This document shows, in pieces, positions 32,670 through 41,810 of a stretch of DNA of 64,000 bases. The notes under the pieces are model-generated. The model ran no database searches and was not told the origin of the DNA. It saw only the letters and a list, made by a program, of their open reading frames with translations. The DNA is from Sphingomonas sp. KR3-1 (GTDB taxonomy: Bacteria > Pseudomonadota > Alphaproteobacteria > Sphingomonadales > Sphingomonadaceae): positions 62,001 through 126,000 of the forward strand of contig NZ_JBDZDQ010000003.1 of assembly GCF_040049295.1 (NCBI RefSeq). The letters are read 5' to 3'. A program made the position numbers and the translations under genes. Position 1 is the stretch's first letter. Each line of letters opens with the position of its first letter.

Positions 32670-34373
32670 TTGAACCAGGATGCAGGGACCGACACCCCGT
32701 CGGCGCCTTTGGGCGAACATCATGTAGCCACCGGCAAAGAGAAGATGGTGATCGCGGCATCGTCGCTGGGCACCGTGTTCGAATGGTATGATTTCTACCT
32801 CTACGGGTTGCTCGCCACGACGATCTCGGCGCAGTTCTTTGCCGGGGTGAACGACACCACTGCCTTCATCTTCGCGCTCGCCGCCTTTGCCGCGGGCTTT
32901 GCCGTCCGGCCGTTCGGCGCGCTCGTCTTCGGGCGGATCGGCGACCTGGTCGGGCGCAAGAACACCTTCCTGGTGACGATGGGCATCATGGGCGGATCGA
33001 CCTTCGCGGTCGGCCTGCTCCCCAATTTCGCCACCGCCGGCGTGTTCGCGCCGATCCTGCTGGTGACGCTACGCGTGCTCCAGGGCCTGGCGCTGGGCGG
33101 CCAATATGGCGGCGCCGCGACCTATGTCGCCGAGCATGCGCCCAACCACAAGCGCGGGCTCTACACGAGCTGGATCCAGACCACCGCGACACTGGGCCTG
33201 TTCGCCTCGCTGCTGGTGGTGATCGGCACGCGATCGGCGGTGGGCGAGGCGGCGTTCAGCGCCTGGGGCTGGCGGATCCCGTTCCTCGCCTCGGTGTTGC
33301 TGCTCGGCGTGTCGCTCTGGGTGCGGCTGCAGCTCAACGAGAGCCCGGTCTATGCCCGGATGAAGGCGACCGGCAACACCTCCAAGGCGCCGCTGACCGA
33401 GGCGTTCCTGCGCTGGGGCAATCTGCGCATCGTGCTGATCGCGCTGTTCGGCGCGGTCGTCGGCCAGGCGGTGGTCTGGTACACCGGGCAGTTCTACGCG
33501 CTGTTCCTCCTCGAGAAGACGCTCAAGGTCGACGGGATGACCGCGAACGTGCTGATCGCCATCGCGCTGGCTCTGGGCACGCCGTTCTTCGTGTTCTTCG
33601 GCTGGCTGAGCGACAGGGTCGGCCGCAAGCCGATCATCCTGGCGGGATGCCTGCTGGCCTCGCTGACATACTTTCCGCTGTTCCATGCGCTGACGGAAGC
33701 GGCCAATCCGGCGCTGGCGGAAGCGCAGAAGCGGGCGCCGGTGCTGGTGGTCAATTACGGCACGCATTGCTCGTTCCAGTTCGATCCGATCGGCAAGAAC
33801 AAGTTCGACGGCAGCGCCTGCGATGTCGCGAAGTCCTACCTGGCCAAGGCCGCCATTCCCTATCGCGATGCGCACGACACCGGGACGACCTGGGCCGGGT
33901 CGAGCGGTTGGGTGGGCGTGAAGGTCGGCGACGAAGTGGTGATGATCACCGATCCGGCCAAGACGGGTCCCTCGGTCCGCAAGGCCACGATCGCTGCGCA
34001 GACGGAGGCGATCAAGGCAGCGGTGACGCGCGCCGGCTATCCCGCCAAGGCCGACGACGCCCGGATCAACAAGCCGCTGGTCATCGCGATCCTGTTCGCG
34101 CTCGTCGTGCTGGTGACGATGGTCTACGGCCCGATCGCGGGCATGCTGGTCGAGCTCTTCCCCAGCCGCATCCGCTACACCTCGATGAGCTTGCCCTATC
34201 ACCTGGGCAATGGCTGGTTCGGCGGCTTCCTGCCGGCGACGGCCTTCGCAATGGTCGCGGCGACGGGGGATATCTATTACGGGCTCTGGTACCCGGTGGT
34301 GGCCGCTGCCTGCACCTTCGTGCTCGGCCTGTTGCTGCTGCCCGAGACCTTCCGGAAGAGGATCGAGGATTGA
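32670..34373 (+). CDS. MHS-family MFS transporter with large internal soluble segment
   Basis: 567 residues from TTG 32670, with AGAGGGG eight bases ahead. MHS signatures: FEWYDFYLYG in helix 1, RPFGALVFGRIGDLVGRKN, GLALGGQYGGAATYVAEHAP. Proton symport of a sugar, organic acid or compatible solute is usual in the family. Around residues 345-465 (about 33700-34070) a hydrophilic stretch with two Cys (NYGTHCSFQF, KFDGSACDVAK) interrupts the helices; this makes the protein longer than the usual 430-450 residues. The upstream LacI-type operator hints at a sugar-linked substrate. Overlaps the next gene as TTGA. Confidence 0.9.
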   Translation: MNQDAGTDTPSAPLGEHHVATGKEKMVIAASSLGTVFEWYDFYLYGLLATTISAQFFAGVNDTTAFIFALAAFAAGFAVRPFGALVFGRIGDLVGRKNTFLVTMGIMGGSTFAVGLLPNFATAGVFAPILLVTLRVLQGLALGGQYGGAATYVAEHAPNHKRGLYTSWIQTTATLGLFASLLVVIGTRSAVGEAAFSAWGWRIPFLASVLLLGVSLWVRLQLNESPVYARMKATGNTSKAPLTEAFLRWGNLRIVLIALFGAVVGQAVVWYTGQFYALFLLEKTLKVDGMTANVLIAIALALGTPFFVFFGWLSDRVGRKPIILAGCLLASLTYFPLFHALTEAANPALAEAQKRAPVLVVNYGTHCSFQFDPIGKNKFDGSACDVAKSYLAKAAIPYRDAHDTGTTWAGSSGWVGVKVGDEVVMITDPAKTGPSVRKATIAAQTEAIKAAVTRAGYPAKADDARINKPLVIAILFALVVLVTMVYGPIAGMLVELFPSRIRYTSMSLPYHLGNGWFGGFLPATAFAMVAATGDIYYGLWYPVVAAACTFVLGLLLLPETFRKRIED

Positions 34374-34834
34374 CCGTCGAAACCGTGCGCGCGTGGCTTG
34401 CCGAACATGCTCCCGATCTCCGTCTGATCGAACAATCGGCAAGCACCGCCACGGTGGCGGAGGCGGCAGCGACGCTCGGGGTCGAGCCCGGGCGCATCGC
34501 CAAGACGCTGGCGCTCCGGGTGGGCGGCGAGGTGATCCTCGTCGTCGCGCGCGGCGATGCGCGGCTCGACAATGCCAAGACCAAGGCCGAGTTCGGCGGG
34601 CGCTCCTCGATGCTCGGCGCCGAGGAGGCCGAGGCGCTGACCGGCCATCCGGTGGGCGGGGTCTGCCCCTTCGGGCTCGCGACGCCGATCCCGGTCTATT
34701 GCGACGTCTCGATCCGCGATTTCGCCACGGTATTCCCTGCGGCGGGATCGCGCACCGCATCGGTGGAGATCGCGCCCGAGCGCCTCGCGGCGCTGGTTTC
34801 GCAGCGCTGGGTGGATATCTGCAAGCTGGCCTGA
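34370..34834 (+). CDS. YbaK/ProX-type aminoacyl-tRNA deacylase
   Basis: 154 residues. YbaK fold features: RIAKTLALRVGGEVILVVARGDARLDNAKTK split by strands, with the conserved Lys, then GHPVGGVCPFGL, the typical GG-x-x-PFG loop. It hydrolyses mischarged tRNAs in known members. The TTG start at 34370 overlaps the transporter stop; the frame is open far upstream but only inside the transporter gene. Confidence 0.9.
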   Translation: MTVETVRAWLAEHAPDLRLIEQSASTATVAEAAATLGVEPGRIAKTLALRVGGEVILVVARGDARLDNAKTKAEFGGRSSMLGAEEAEALTGHPVGGVCPFGLATPIPVYCDVSIRDFATVFPAAGSRTASVEIAPERLAALVSQRWVDICKLA

Positions 34835-34907
34835 GCTTGCCTGGCGCAGTTGAATTGACGTCGCGCGATGCTAGAAGCTTCGGCGCCGCGCACTTCCAGG
34901 GAATAGC

Positions 34908-36626
34908 ATGATACGAGAGTCCGCGGGGCCCGCGCCTGCACCCGAGCCTGCATTGCGCCATGGCCGATCGTCGCTTCCCGCCAAGCTTGCGCTGGCATTC
35001 TGCGCCTGGGCCGCGTCGATCCTGATCGTCTTCCGCGACAGCTTCGCAAGCGGGTTCGACCTGGGATTCGGCAATCGCGGGGATGCGCTGATCGAGATCA
35101 GCATCCTCGAGCATTGGCGGGCAGTGTTCACGGGCCTGGCAGCGTGGAACCAGCCGATCTACTTCCATCCCTATGGCGACACGCTCGGCTATAATGACGG
35201 CTATTTCCTGTCGGGCCTGATCTATGCGTTCTGGCGGATCTGCTTCGATCCGTTCGTCTCCGACACGCTGACGGCGATGACCTTCCGCACGATCGGCTTT
35301 GCGGCGGCGCTCTGGCTGGTGCGGGGCGTGCTGCGCTGGAGCTGGGGCACGGCGATCCTGGTCGCTGCGCTGTTCACCATCTCGAACAACATGTTCCTGC
35401 AGGCCGGACATGCCCAGATCAACAGTCTGGCGCTGTTGCCGCTGCTCGCTGGGCTCGCGGTCCTGGCGGTGCGCGCCGAGATCTCTGGACGGCCCGTCGC
35501 GCTCCTGTTCGCGGCGCTGGTGGCGCTGGTCATGGGCCTCTGGCTGATCACGGCATTCTATTTTGCCTGGTTCACGATCTATTTCACCGTGGTGTTCGTG
35601 CTGTGCTGGCTGTGGGTGTCGGGCAATTACCGGCCCCGGCGCCTGGGCGCGCTGCTCGCGGCGCATTGGCGGACCTTGGCGACCTTCCTGGCCGTCGCCG
35701 CGGTGTCCGCGATCCCGTTCCTGCTCGTCTATTTGCCCAAGCGGCTCGAGACCGGCGGCCATGGCTATATGGTCTCCTATCTCGTCCAGCCGGTCGATCT
35801 GGTGAATGTCGGCGAGCGCAACGGCCTGTGGGGCTGGATCGCCACCGGCATCCGGCTGATCGTCCAGGCAGTCGCGACGCCGGGGGGCAAGTTCGAGAAG
35901 TCCTTTCTCGGCTGGGAGCACCATTCCGGTTATCCGCTGCTGCTCTTCGCGCTGACCTGTGCCGCTGCCTATCGCTTGATCCGCGACCCGAAGCGGGTGG
36001 TGGAGCGGGCGGTCGCGCTGGCGGTGGTGGTGAGCTGGGCGCTGACGCTGCGGATCTGGCAGATCTCGCCCTGGATCCTCGTCCATGCCCTGTTCCCCGC
36101 GGCCAGCGGCGTGCGCGTCGTGCTGCGCTACCAGCTCTTCCTCGTCCTGCCGGTGCTGCTGCTCGTCGGCCTGGCCTATCGCGACAGGCTGCGCGACTTC
36201 CGCCAGCGCCATCCCTGGCTGGCGGTCCTGCTGGTCGTGCTGCTCGTCGGCGAGCAGATCAGCTTCGCCCAGCCCGCCGAGCTGAGCCGGCGCGCGCAAC
36301 GCGCCGAGCTCGACGCCATTCCGGCGCCGCCGGCCGGGTGCAGCGCCTTTTACGTGGTGACGGTGCGATCCGGCGAGGCTGCCTTTGTCGATGACCGTGT
36401 CGATGCGCTGTACCCGCACAATGTCGATGCGATGTTCCTGGCGGAGAAGTGGCGGGTTCCGACCGTCAACGGCTATTCGACCTTCAATCCGCCGGACTGG
36501 GATTTCGCCGCGCCCTACGCCAGCGACTATGACGCGCGCGTGCGCAGCTATGCCGGCAAGCATGGGGTGCGGGAGCTGTGCCGACTGGATACCCGCTCGC
36601 CACAAGCCTGGACGCGAATGGATTAG
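34908..36626 (+). CDS. Large polytopic membrane protein, GT-C glycosyltransferase-like
   Basis: 572 residues with about eleven hydrophobic helices and, at the C-terminus, a soluble domain (about 460-572). The first large outer loop contains FDLGFGNRGDALIEISILEH and YFHPYGDTLGYNDGYFLSG, an acidic-rich loop as in GT-C transferases, which use lipid-linked sugars. Start ATG 34908 follows AGGGAA. No motif gives the sugar or acceptor. Membrane-bound, single gene. Confidence 0.72.
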   Translation: MIRESAGPAPAPEPALRHGRSSLPAKLALAFCAWAASILIVFRDSFASGFDLGFGNRGDALIEISILEHWRAVFTGLAAWNQPIYFHPYGDTLGYNDGYFLSGLIYAFWRICFDPFVSDTLTAMTFRTIGFAAALWLVRGVLRWSWGTAILVAALFTISNNMFLQAGHAQINSLALLPLLAGLAVLAVRAEISGRPVALLFAALVALVMGLWLITAFYFAWFTIYFTVVFVLCWLWVSGNYRPRRLGALLAAHWRTLATFLAVAAVSAIPFLLVYLPKRLETGGHGYMVSYLVQPVDLVNVGERNGLWGWIATGIRLIVQAVATPGGKFEKSFLGWEHHSGYPLLLFALTCAAAYRLIRDPKRVVERAVALAVVVSWALTLRIWQISPWILVHALFPAASGVRVVLRYQLFLVLPVLLLVGLAYRDRLRDFRQRHPWLAVLLVVLLVGEQISFAQPAELSRRAQRAELDAIPAPPAGCSAFYVVTVRSGEAAFVDDRVDALYPHNVDAMFLAEKWRVPTVNGYSTFNPPDWDFAAPYASDYDARVRSYAGKHGVRELCRLDTRSPQAWTRMD

Positions 36627-36733
36627 ATCGCGCGCATCGCCGCCCGGCGATCTGCGTGTCCGCTTCGGCGATCGTCTCCCGTTTCCCTCTTCGATCGCCC
36701 CTTTCCGGGGCGGATGCGGCGAGGGAGCACGGG

Positions 36734-37282
36734 ATGTCGAGGAGAAGCATGTCGGCGATAGGGCTGGGCCTGTGCGCCTTGCCCCTGCTCGGAATGGCGG
36801 TGCCACCGGTGCCGGCATCCTCCGCGGCCTGGACGCTCGCGGCGGACGGGCTGATCCACAAGGACGCAGACGGCAAGCCGCACAAGCTGGCGTTCGGGCA
36901 GACGCGCGGGGCGGCGATTGCGGCGGTCACGGCGGTATCGGGCAAGCCGCTCGTGACCGGCATCTATCCTGATTGCGGGCAGGGCACGCCGATGGGCCAT
37001 GCCGATTTCCGCGGCGGGCTCTCACTGTTGTTCCTCAAGGGGCGGTTCACCGGCTGGGAAGTCGGCGACAAGGGCGACCCGATGCTGCGCACCGCGCGCG
37101 GCATCGGCATCGGATCGACCCGCGCGGCGCTGAAGGCCGCCTATCCTGGCGTCGAGATCGCCGAGGATTCGCTCGGCGTGCTGTTCAGCGACGAAGGTGC
37201 GCCCTCTGGCTTTCTCGATGAGGACAGCCCGAAGGGGCGTGTCGCCTCGCTCTATGCCGGCGAAACCTGCGCGATCTCCTGA
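36734..37282 (+). CDS. Exported hypothetical protein
   Basis: 182 residues with signal peptide (MSRRSMSAIGLGLCALPLLG, cleaved near ASSA). The mature part has two Cys (IYPDCGQG and GETCAIS) that could form a disulphide, and a repeat-like GIGSTRAALKAAYPGVEI seen in several small exported proteins. Start 36734 has GAGGGAG in front; ATG 36749 is possible. Function unknown; the OmpA lipoprotein gene follows 34 bases later. Confidence 0.72.
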   Translation: MSRRSMSAIGLGLCALPLLGMAVPPVPASSAAWTLAADGLIHKDADGKPHKLAFGQTRGAAIAAVTAVSGKPLVTGIYPDCGQGTPMGHADFRGGLSLLFLKGRFTGWEVGDKGDPMLRTARGIGIGSTRAALKAAYPGVEIAEDSLGVLFSDEGAPSGFLDEDSPKGRVASLYAGETCAIS

Positions 37283-37316
37283 TTTCGCGCGCCGAATTTC
37301 CATCGAAAGGTCCCAC

Positions 37317-38372
37317 ATGACTCATATCCGTATCGCCCTTGCCGGCGCCGCGCTTTCCGTGCTCGCTGCGTGCGGCAGCGGCTATGATGCCGCCGGCCCC
37401 ACCAATGCCAGCGTCGCCAACACCACCGCCACCGCGGCGCCATCTCCGTCGCCGAGTGCGACGGCCAGCCCGGTGCCGACAGTCGCGGGGTTCGATCCGG
37501 AAAAGGCACCGGTCGCCAACCCGACGCTGGGTGCCTGGCCCTATTTCGGGATCATGGACGGCTATGAACGGCTCGACGCCGTCAACATCGCCGGCAGCGA
37601 GCAGAAGCGCTTCCTCGAGGATGTCGCCTATGATCGCTGGGAGTTCTTCGACGGGACCAAGCTGATCCCGGTCGAGGGCCGCACGATGACCACCGGGGGC
37701 AAGGGCGACGGCGCGTCGTTCTTCCAGGTCCAGAAGACCTATGAGAAGCTGGTCCATGATCTGGGCGGCGTCACCGTCTATGAGGGCAGCGGCAAGCCGC
37801 TCAAGGACAAGGGGCTGATGTTCGCCGACAAGCGCTTCCGAGCGAATTACATCGTCGAGGAAGACCAGATGGGCGTCTACATGCTGCGCACGCCCAGCAG
37901 CCAGATCTGGGTCGAGGTCTATCATCCCTGGGAAGACAATAGCCGCAACTACTGGCTGACCATCGTCGAGAAGAAGGCGCTCGAGGTGAAGGTCAAGCTG
38001 ATCCCCGCGGCGGAGATGAAGCAGGGGCTGGATACCGCCGGCCATGTCGCGCTCTACCTGAACTTCGACACCGACAAGACCGCGATCAAGCCGGATTCGC
38101 AGCCGGCGATCGCCGAGATCGTCAAGCTGATGAAGGCCGATCCGGCGCTCAAGCTGACGATCGAGGGCCATACCGATAATGCCGGCGCGCCCGCGCACAA
38201 CCAATCGTTGTCGGACGGGCGCGCCGCTGCGGTGATGGCGGCAATCGTCGCCCAAGGCATCCCCGCCAGCCGGCTCCAGGCCAAGGGCCTCGGCCAGAGC
38301 AAGCCGATTGCCGACAATGCGACCGAAGACGGCAAGGCGAAGAACCGCCGCGTCGAACTCGTGAAGCGCTGA
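37317..38372 (+). CDS. OmpA-family lipoprotein
   Basis: 351 residues. Signal and lipobox LSVLAAC, a Thr/Ala/Pro-rich linker (about 20-65), a unique middle domain (about 70-245) and a C-terminal OmpA-like peptidoglycan-binding domain: LYLNFDTDKTAIKPDSQPAI, TIEGHTDNAGAPAHNQSLSD, RLQAKGLGQSKP, NRRVELVKR. Anchored in the outer membrane and bound to the cell wall. The middle domain is not one I can name. Ends in a strong two-way hairpin. Confidence 0.9.
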   Translation: MTHIRIALAGAALSVLAACGSGYDAAGPTNASVANTTATAAPSPSPSATASPVPTVAGFDPEKAPVANPTLGAWPYFGIMDGYERLDAVNIAGSEQKRFLEDVAYDRWEFFDGTKLIPVEGRTMTTGGKGDGASFFQVQKTYEKLVHDLGGVTVYEGSGKPLKDKGLMFADKRFRANYIVEEDQMGVYMLRTPSSQIWVEVYHPWEDNSRNYWLTIVEKKALEVKVKLIPAAEMKQGLDTAGHVALYLNFDTDKTAIKPDSQPAIAEIVKLMKADPALKLTIEGHTDNAGAPAHNQSLSDGRAAAVMAAIVAQGIPASRLQAKGLGQSKPIADNATEDGKAKNRRVELVKR

Positions 38373-38386
38373 ACGGGCGGGCACGC

Positions 38387-38419
38387 AAAAAAGGGGGGCG
38401 GCAGGTTGCCGTCCCCCTT
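38387..38419. terminator. Two-way terminator between the OmpA gene and the convergent lipoprotein gene
   Basis: Stem GGGGGCGGCA (with one unpaired G) / TGCCGTCCCCC around a GGT loop (38393-38417). Six A on the left (38387-38392) give a U run for the minus strand; the right side has TTCTCG. Placed 15 bases after the OmpA stop and 22 before the next gene's stop. Confidence 0.75.
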
Positions 38420-38440
38420 CTCGTTTCCAGCAGCAGTTCG

Positions 38441-39052
38441 TTACCGGGCGGGCAGCTTCTCGAGCAGCTTGGTGGCGACGGCGACGGCGATCGCGCGCTT
38501 GTCCTTGGTGGCGATGAGCGGATAGCCGGAGTGATTGGCCGGATCGTGCATGAACGGCGGCGTCACTTCGATATAGGCGTCGCCCTTGCGCACCACCAAC
38601 GTGTTGTTGGCAGACCACATCGCCTCGTCGCCGAGCGCCGGCGTGGCGGACTTGTCTTCCTTGAGCTGGTTGGCGACATCCGCGCCGGCGCCGCCCTTGT
38701 CGGCGACCGAGGCGCCCATGCCGCCGAGCAGCTTGGCGCTGCGGTGCATGATCTCCATGTGTTTCGCGCCCTCGGTGACGTAGACCGTCGTCTGCACGCC
38801 GTCATCGGGATTGGCCTTGTAGGTGCAGCTCGCGTCGCGGCGATCGAGGCTGTTGACCTTGTCGGTGGTGATTGCGGTCATCTCTTCCGCGGTGATCAGG
38901 CTGCAAGGGTTGAAGTCGGCAGCCGCGACCGCCGTCGTACCTTCGCTTGCCGAGCCCGTCTCGCTCCCGTTCGCAGCCTTGCCCCCGCCACAGGCAGACA
39001 GTGCCAGACCGGCAGCGGCCACCACTGCGCACATCTTCATCGAATCCCGCAT
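38441..39052 (-). CDS. Lipoprotein resembling DUF3558 proteins
   Basis: 203 residues. Signal with lipobox ALSAC, a low-complexity Gly/Ser/Thr linker, then a domain beginning FNPCSLITAEEMTAITTDKV, with a second Cys in RRDASCTYKANPDDG, the pattern of DUF3558-like lipoproteins (two Cys and an aliphatic helix after PCSLIT). Function unknown. Convergent with the OmpA gene. Confidence 0.78.
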   Translation of the reverse strand: MRDSMKMCAVVAAAGLALSACGGGKAANGSETGSASEGTTAVAAADFNPCSLITAEEMTAITTDKVNSLDRRDASCTYKANPDDGVQTTVYVTEGAKHMEIMHRSAKLLGGMGASVADKGGAGADVANQLKEDKSATPALGDEAMWSANNTLVVRKGDAYIEVTPPFMHDPANHSGYPLIATKDKRAIAVAVATKLLEKLPAR

Positions 39053-39094
39053 CGATACCCTCCTCGCTTGTTCGGCAGGATTGCCGTCACCGCG

Positions 39095-39253
39095 TTAGAC
39101 GCGGTGGGCGTCGCGGACCGGACAGGCAGCACGGCGCTTCATTTCGACCGATCCGATCGTCGACGTGCCGTTCAGCACCACCATTTGCGCAGTTGCCTGG
39201 CTGGCCAGCAGCGCGAGCGGCGCCAGCCGAAGGACATGAAGCGTCTTGGCCAT
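39095..39253 (-). CDS. Short exported peptide, 52 residues
   Basis: ATG at 39251-39253 with GGAGAG upstream. The first 23 residues form a signal peptide (hydrophobic LRLAPLALLASQATAQ), leaving a mature peptide of about 29 residues beginning MVVLNGTSTIG with one Cys near the end (RRAACPVRD). Too short for most gene callers. It lies 42 bases upstream of the DUF3558-like lipoprotein on the same strand and may be its operon partner. No known family. Confidence 0.55.
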   Translation of the reverse strand: MAKTLHVLRLAPLALLASQATAQMVVLNGTSTIGSVEMKRRAACPVRDAHRV

Positions 39254-39382
39254 GATAGTCTCTCCGTCTTTTCAAGGAGAAAGACGGGCGCGCGCCAATG
39301 AAACGAACAGTACCAAAATATTTCTTCGGCGGCGTCCGCTCTCGCGGTTAGGCTGCGTCTAACGGGGCATTGGGGGGTAGAT

Positions 39383-41809
39383 ATGCAGGCAAGTGGCGAG
39401 CCGGATCTGGCACAGGTTCTCGAAGCATTCGATGCGATCGAGCCGCTCGAAAGCGCCGCACGACAGGCAGCGCTCGCGCGGCTTTCGCCGGCGATCGCCG
39501 AGCGGGTGAGCGCCCTCCTAGAAGCCTCCACCCGGCGCGGCATCCTGGATGCCCCGGCGCCGACGCTGGAAGATGCGCAGCCGCTGGCACGTGCGTCGCT
39601 GGCAGCGGGAACGCGGGTCGGCGGGTTCGAGCTCGAAGCGCTGGTCGGCCGGGGCGGGATGGGCGAAGTCTATCGTGCGCGCCGCGCCGATGTCGGCTTC
39701 GAGCAGCAGGTCGCGCTCAAGCTGCTCCGCATCGACGCCATCCCCAACGAGGCGCTGTTCGCGCGCGAGCGCCGCATGCTGGCGCGGCTCGACCACCCCG
39801 GCATCGCCCGGCTGATCGACGGCGGCGTCACTCCGGAGGGGCGCCCCTGGATGGCGATGGCGTTCGTCGAGGGGCAGCCGATCGACCAGTGGGTCAGGGC
39901 CGAGCGGCCGTCGCTCGAGGCGCGGTTGCGTGCGTTCCGCGATATCTGCGACGCGGTTGCCTATGCGCACGCCAACCTGATCGTCCACCGCGACCTCAAG
40001 CCCTCGAATATCCTGATCGACGCCCGGGGCCGCATTCACCTGCTCGACTTCGGCATCGCCAAGCTGGTGGAAGAAAGCGGCGACGATGCGCGGACCGTCA
40101 CCGGCGCGCTGATGACGCCCGACTACGCCGCGCCCGAGCAACTCGGCAACGGCGTGGTGACGGTCGCGACGGACGTCCATGCCCTGGGTGTGATCCTCTA
40201 CCAGCTGCTCGCGGGCGCGACGCCGTGGAGCGGGGAGGGGGGCACGCTGTCGATGCTCGTCCGCCGCGTGGCGCAGGAGGATCCGGCACCGCCGAGCCGC
40301 ACCGCGGCGAAGCAGGATGCGGCGGTCGCGCCGTCGCGCATCCGCGGCGATCTCGATGCGATCGTACTCAAGGCGCTGCGCAAGGATCCGGCGGCGCGCT
40401 ACGGATCGGTGCCGGAGCTGGCCGAGGATATCGAGCGGTTCGAGGGCTCGTTGCCGGTGCGCGCGCGGGCGGGTTCGCGGCGCTATCGCTTCGGCCGCTT
40501 CCTGCGCCGCAATCGCTGGTCGGCCGTTGCAGCAGGCGCGGTGGTGCTTGCCCTCGCCGGCGGCGCCACCGGCATCGCCGTGCAGGCGCATCGCACCGCA
40601 ATCGAGCGCGACAATGCAGTGGCTGAGGCGGCGCGCTCCGATTCGATCGTCCAGACGCTCACCCTGATGTTCGCCCAGGGCGGCTATTCGCGCGACCTGA
40701 CGCTCAAGCATACGCTCGACGAGTCCGCGCTGCGCATGCTCGCGACGCTCGATCGCACCGCGCGATCGGGCGCCGCGGTCAATGCGCTGAGCGACCTCTA
40801 CGTCAACATGCAGGATGCCAAGGGCAGCTATGACCTGCTCAAGAGCGCGCTCGAGCACGGCATCGGCGCGGACAGTCCGGACACCACCGCCAAGATGCAG
40901 GCCAATCTGGCCGACGCGGCACTCGCGATCGGGGCGAAGGAGGATGTCGCGGCGCTGCTCGACAAGGCGCAGGCGACGCTCGCGCGCAATCCCGAGCGCA
41001 ACGGTGCCGACCTGTTGCAGATCGTGCGCACCCGGGCGGCGATGGCGCGGCGCAAGGGCGACTATCCCACTGCGATCAAGCTGCTGACCGACAATCTGCC
41101 GCAGGCGGAACACGCGCTCACCGCAAACGAGAGCGCGCTGCTGACCATGTACAACAATTTGCTGGTCTACATGATCGAGGCGAACCGGCTGGCCGACATG
41201 GACGCGATCTTCGCGCGGGTCGATCGGGTGCTCGCACACCCTGGGCAGCGCGATACGATGCAGGCGCTAGGCATCGACCAGCTGCGTGGCGCCGTCCGGC
41301 TCCGGCTGGGGGATGCGGCGGGCGCGGAGCGGATTTCGGCGAGCAACGTCCAGCGCCGCCGCCGCCTGTTCGGCGATACGCCGGGGCTCGCGGCCGATCT
41401 CTCGCAGCTCGCCAAGGCGCAGATGGCCAATGGCCGCTTCGCCGACGCACGGGTTTCGCTGCTCGAGGCCCGGCCGCTGGCCGTCCGCTTCCTTGGCGAG
41501 CATGCGCTGCCGGTGATCGTGATCGACTTGGCATTGGCGCAGGCGCTGGCGGAGCTGGGCGAGACCGCGGATGCGGCGAAGCAGCTCGGCGAGGCGCGTG
41601 CCGGGATCGACCTGATGCCCAAGCCCAACCCGCTGATACCGCAGCTTGCGCTCACCGAGGCGGTGCTGGCGGTGAAGCAGGGCGACAAGCCGGCGGCAAG
41701 CGCTGCGGTTGCGCGGTCGCGGGCCGGCTTCGCGGCGATGGGGCCAGCGGGCGCCTATGGGATGCAGGCCATCTCCAGGGTTGCCATGCGGGTCGCCGCG
41801 ATGCGCTGA
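39383..41809 (+). CDS. Membrane Ser/Thr protein kinase with TPR-like extracytoplasmic region
   Basis: 808 residues. N-terminal about 75 residues unassigned, then a Hanks-type kinase domain: VGRGGMGEVYRA (P-loop), VALKLL with Lys113, IVHRDLKPSN with catalytic Asp205, LLDFGIAKL (DFG). One membrane helix near 379-400 (AVAAGAVVLALAGGATGI) and a C-terminal helical region of about 400 residues resembling TPR arrays (LKHTLDESALRMLATLDR onward). This bacterial kinase class commonly sits beside ECF sigma factors of the TIGR02999 type, as here. Start ATG 39383. Target unknown. Confidence 0.92.
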   Translation: MQASGEPDLAQVLEAFDAIEPLESAARQAALARLSPAIAERVSALLEASTRRGILDAPAPTLEDAQPLARASLAAGTRVGGFELEALVGRGGMGEVYRARRADVGFEQQVALKLLRIDAIPNEALFARERRMLARLDHPGIARLIDGGVTPEGRPWMAMAFVEGQPIDQWVRAERPSLEARLRAFRDICDAVAYAHANLIVHRDLKPSNILIDARGRIHLLDFGIAKLVEESGDDARTVTGALMTPDYAAPEQLGNGVVTVATDVHALGVILYQLLAGATPWSGEGGTLSMLVRRVAQEDPAPPSRTAAKQDAAVAPSRIRGDLDAIVLKALRKDPAARYGSVPELAEDIERFEGSLPVRARAGSRRYRFGRFLRRNRWSAVAAGAVVLALAGGATGIAVQAHRTAIERDNAVAEAARSDSIVQTLTLMFAQGGYSRDLTLKHTLDESALRMLATLDRTARSGAAVNALSDLYVNMQDAKGSYDLLKSALEHGIGADSPDTTAKMQANLADAALAIGAKEDVAALLDKAQATLARNPERNGADLLQIVRTRAAMARRKGDYPTAIKLLTDNLPQAEHALTANESALLTMYNNLLVYMIEANRLADMDAIFARVDRVLAHPGQRDTMQALGIDQLRGAVRLRLGDAAGAERISASNVQRRRRLFGDTPGLAADLSQLAKAQMANGRFADARVSLLEARPLAVRFLGEHALPVIVIDLALAQALAELGETADAAKQLGEARAGIDLMPKPNPLIPQLALTEAVLAVKQGDKPAASAAVARSRAGFAAMGPAGAYGMQAISRVAMRVAAMR

Positions 41810-41810
41810 G

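Noticed and set aside
39087..39275. A 62-residue minus-strand frame overlapping the 52-residue exported peptide
   Set aside because: It has no signal peptide and a charged, low-complexity composition; the other frame has both a ribosome site and a signal sequence.
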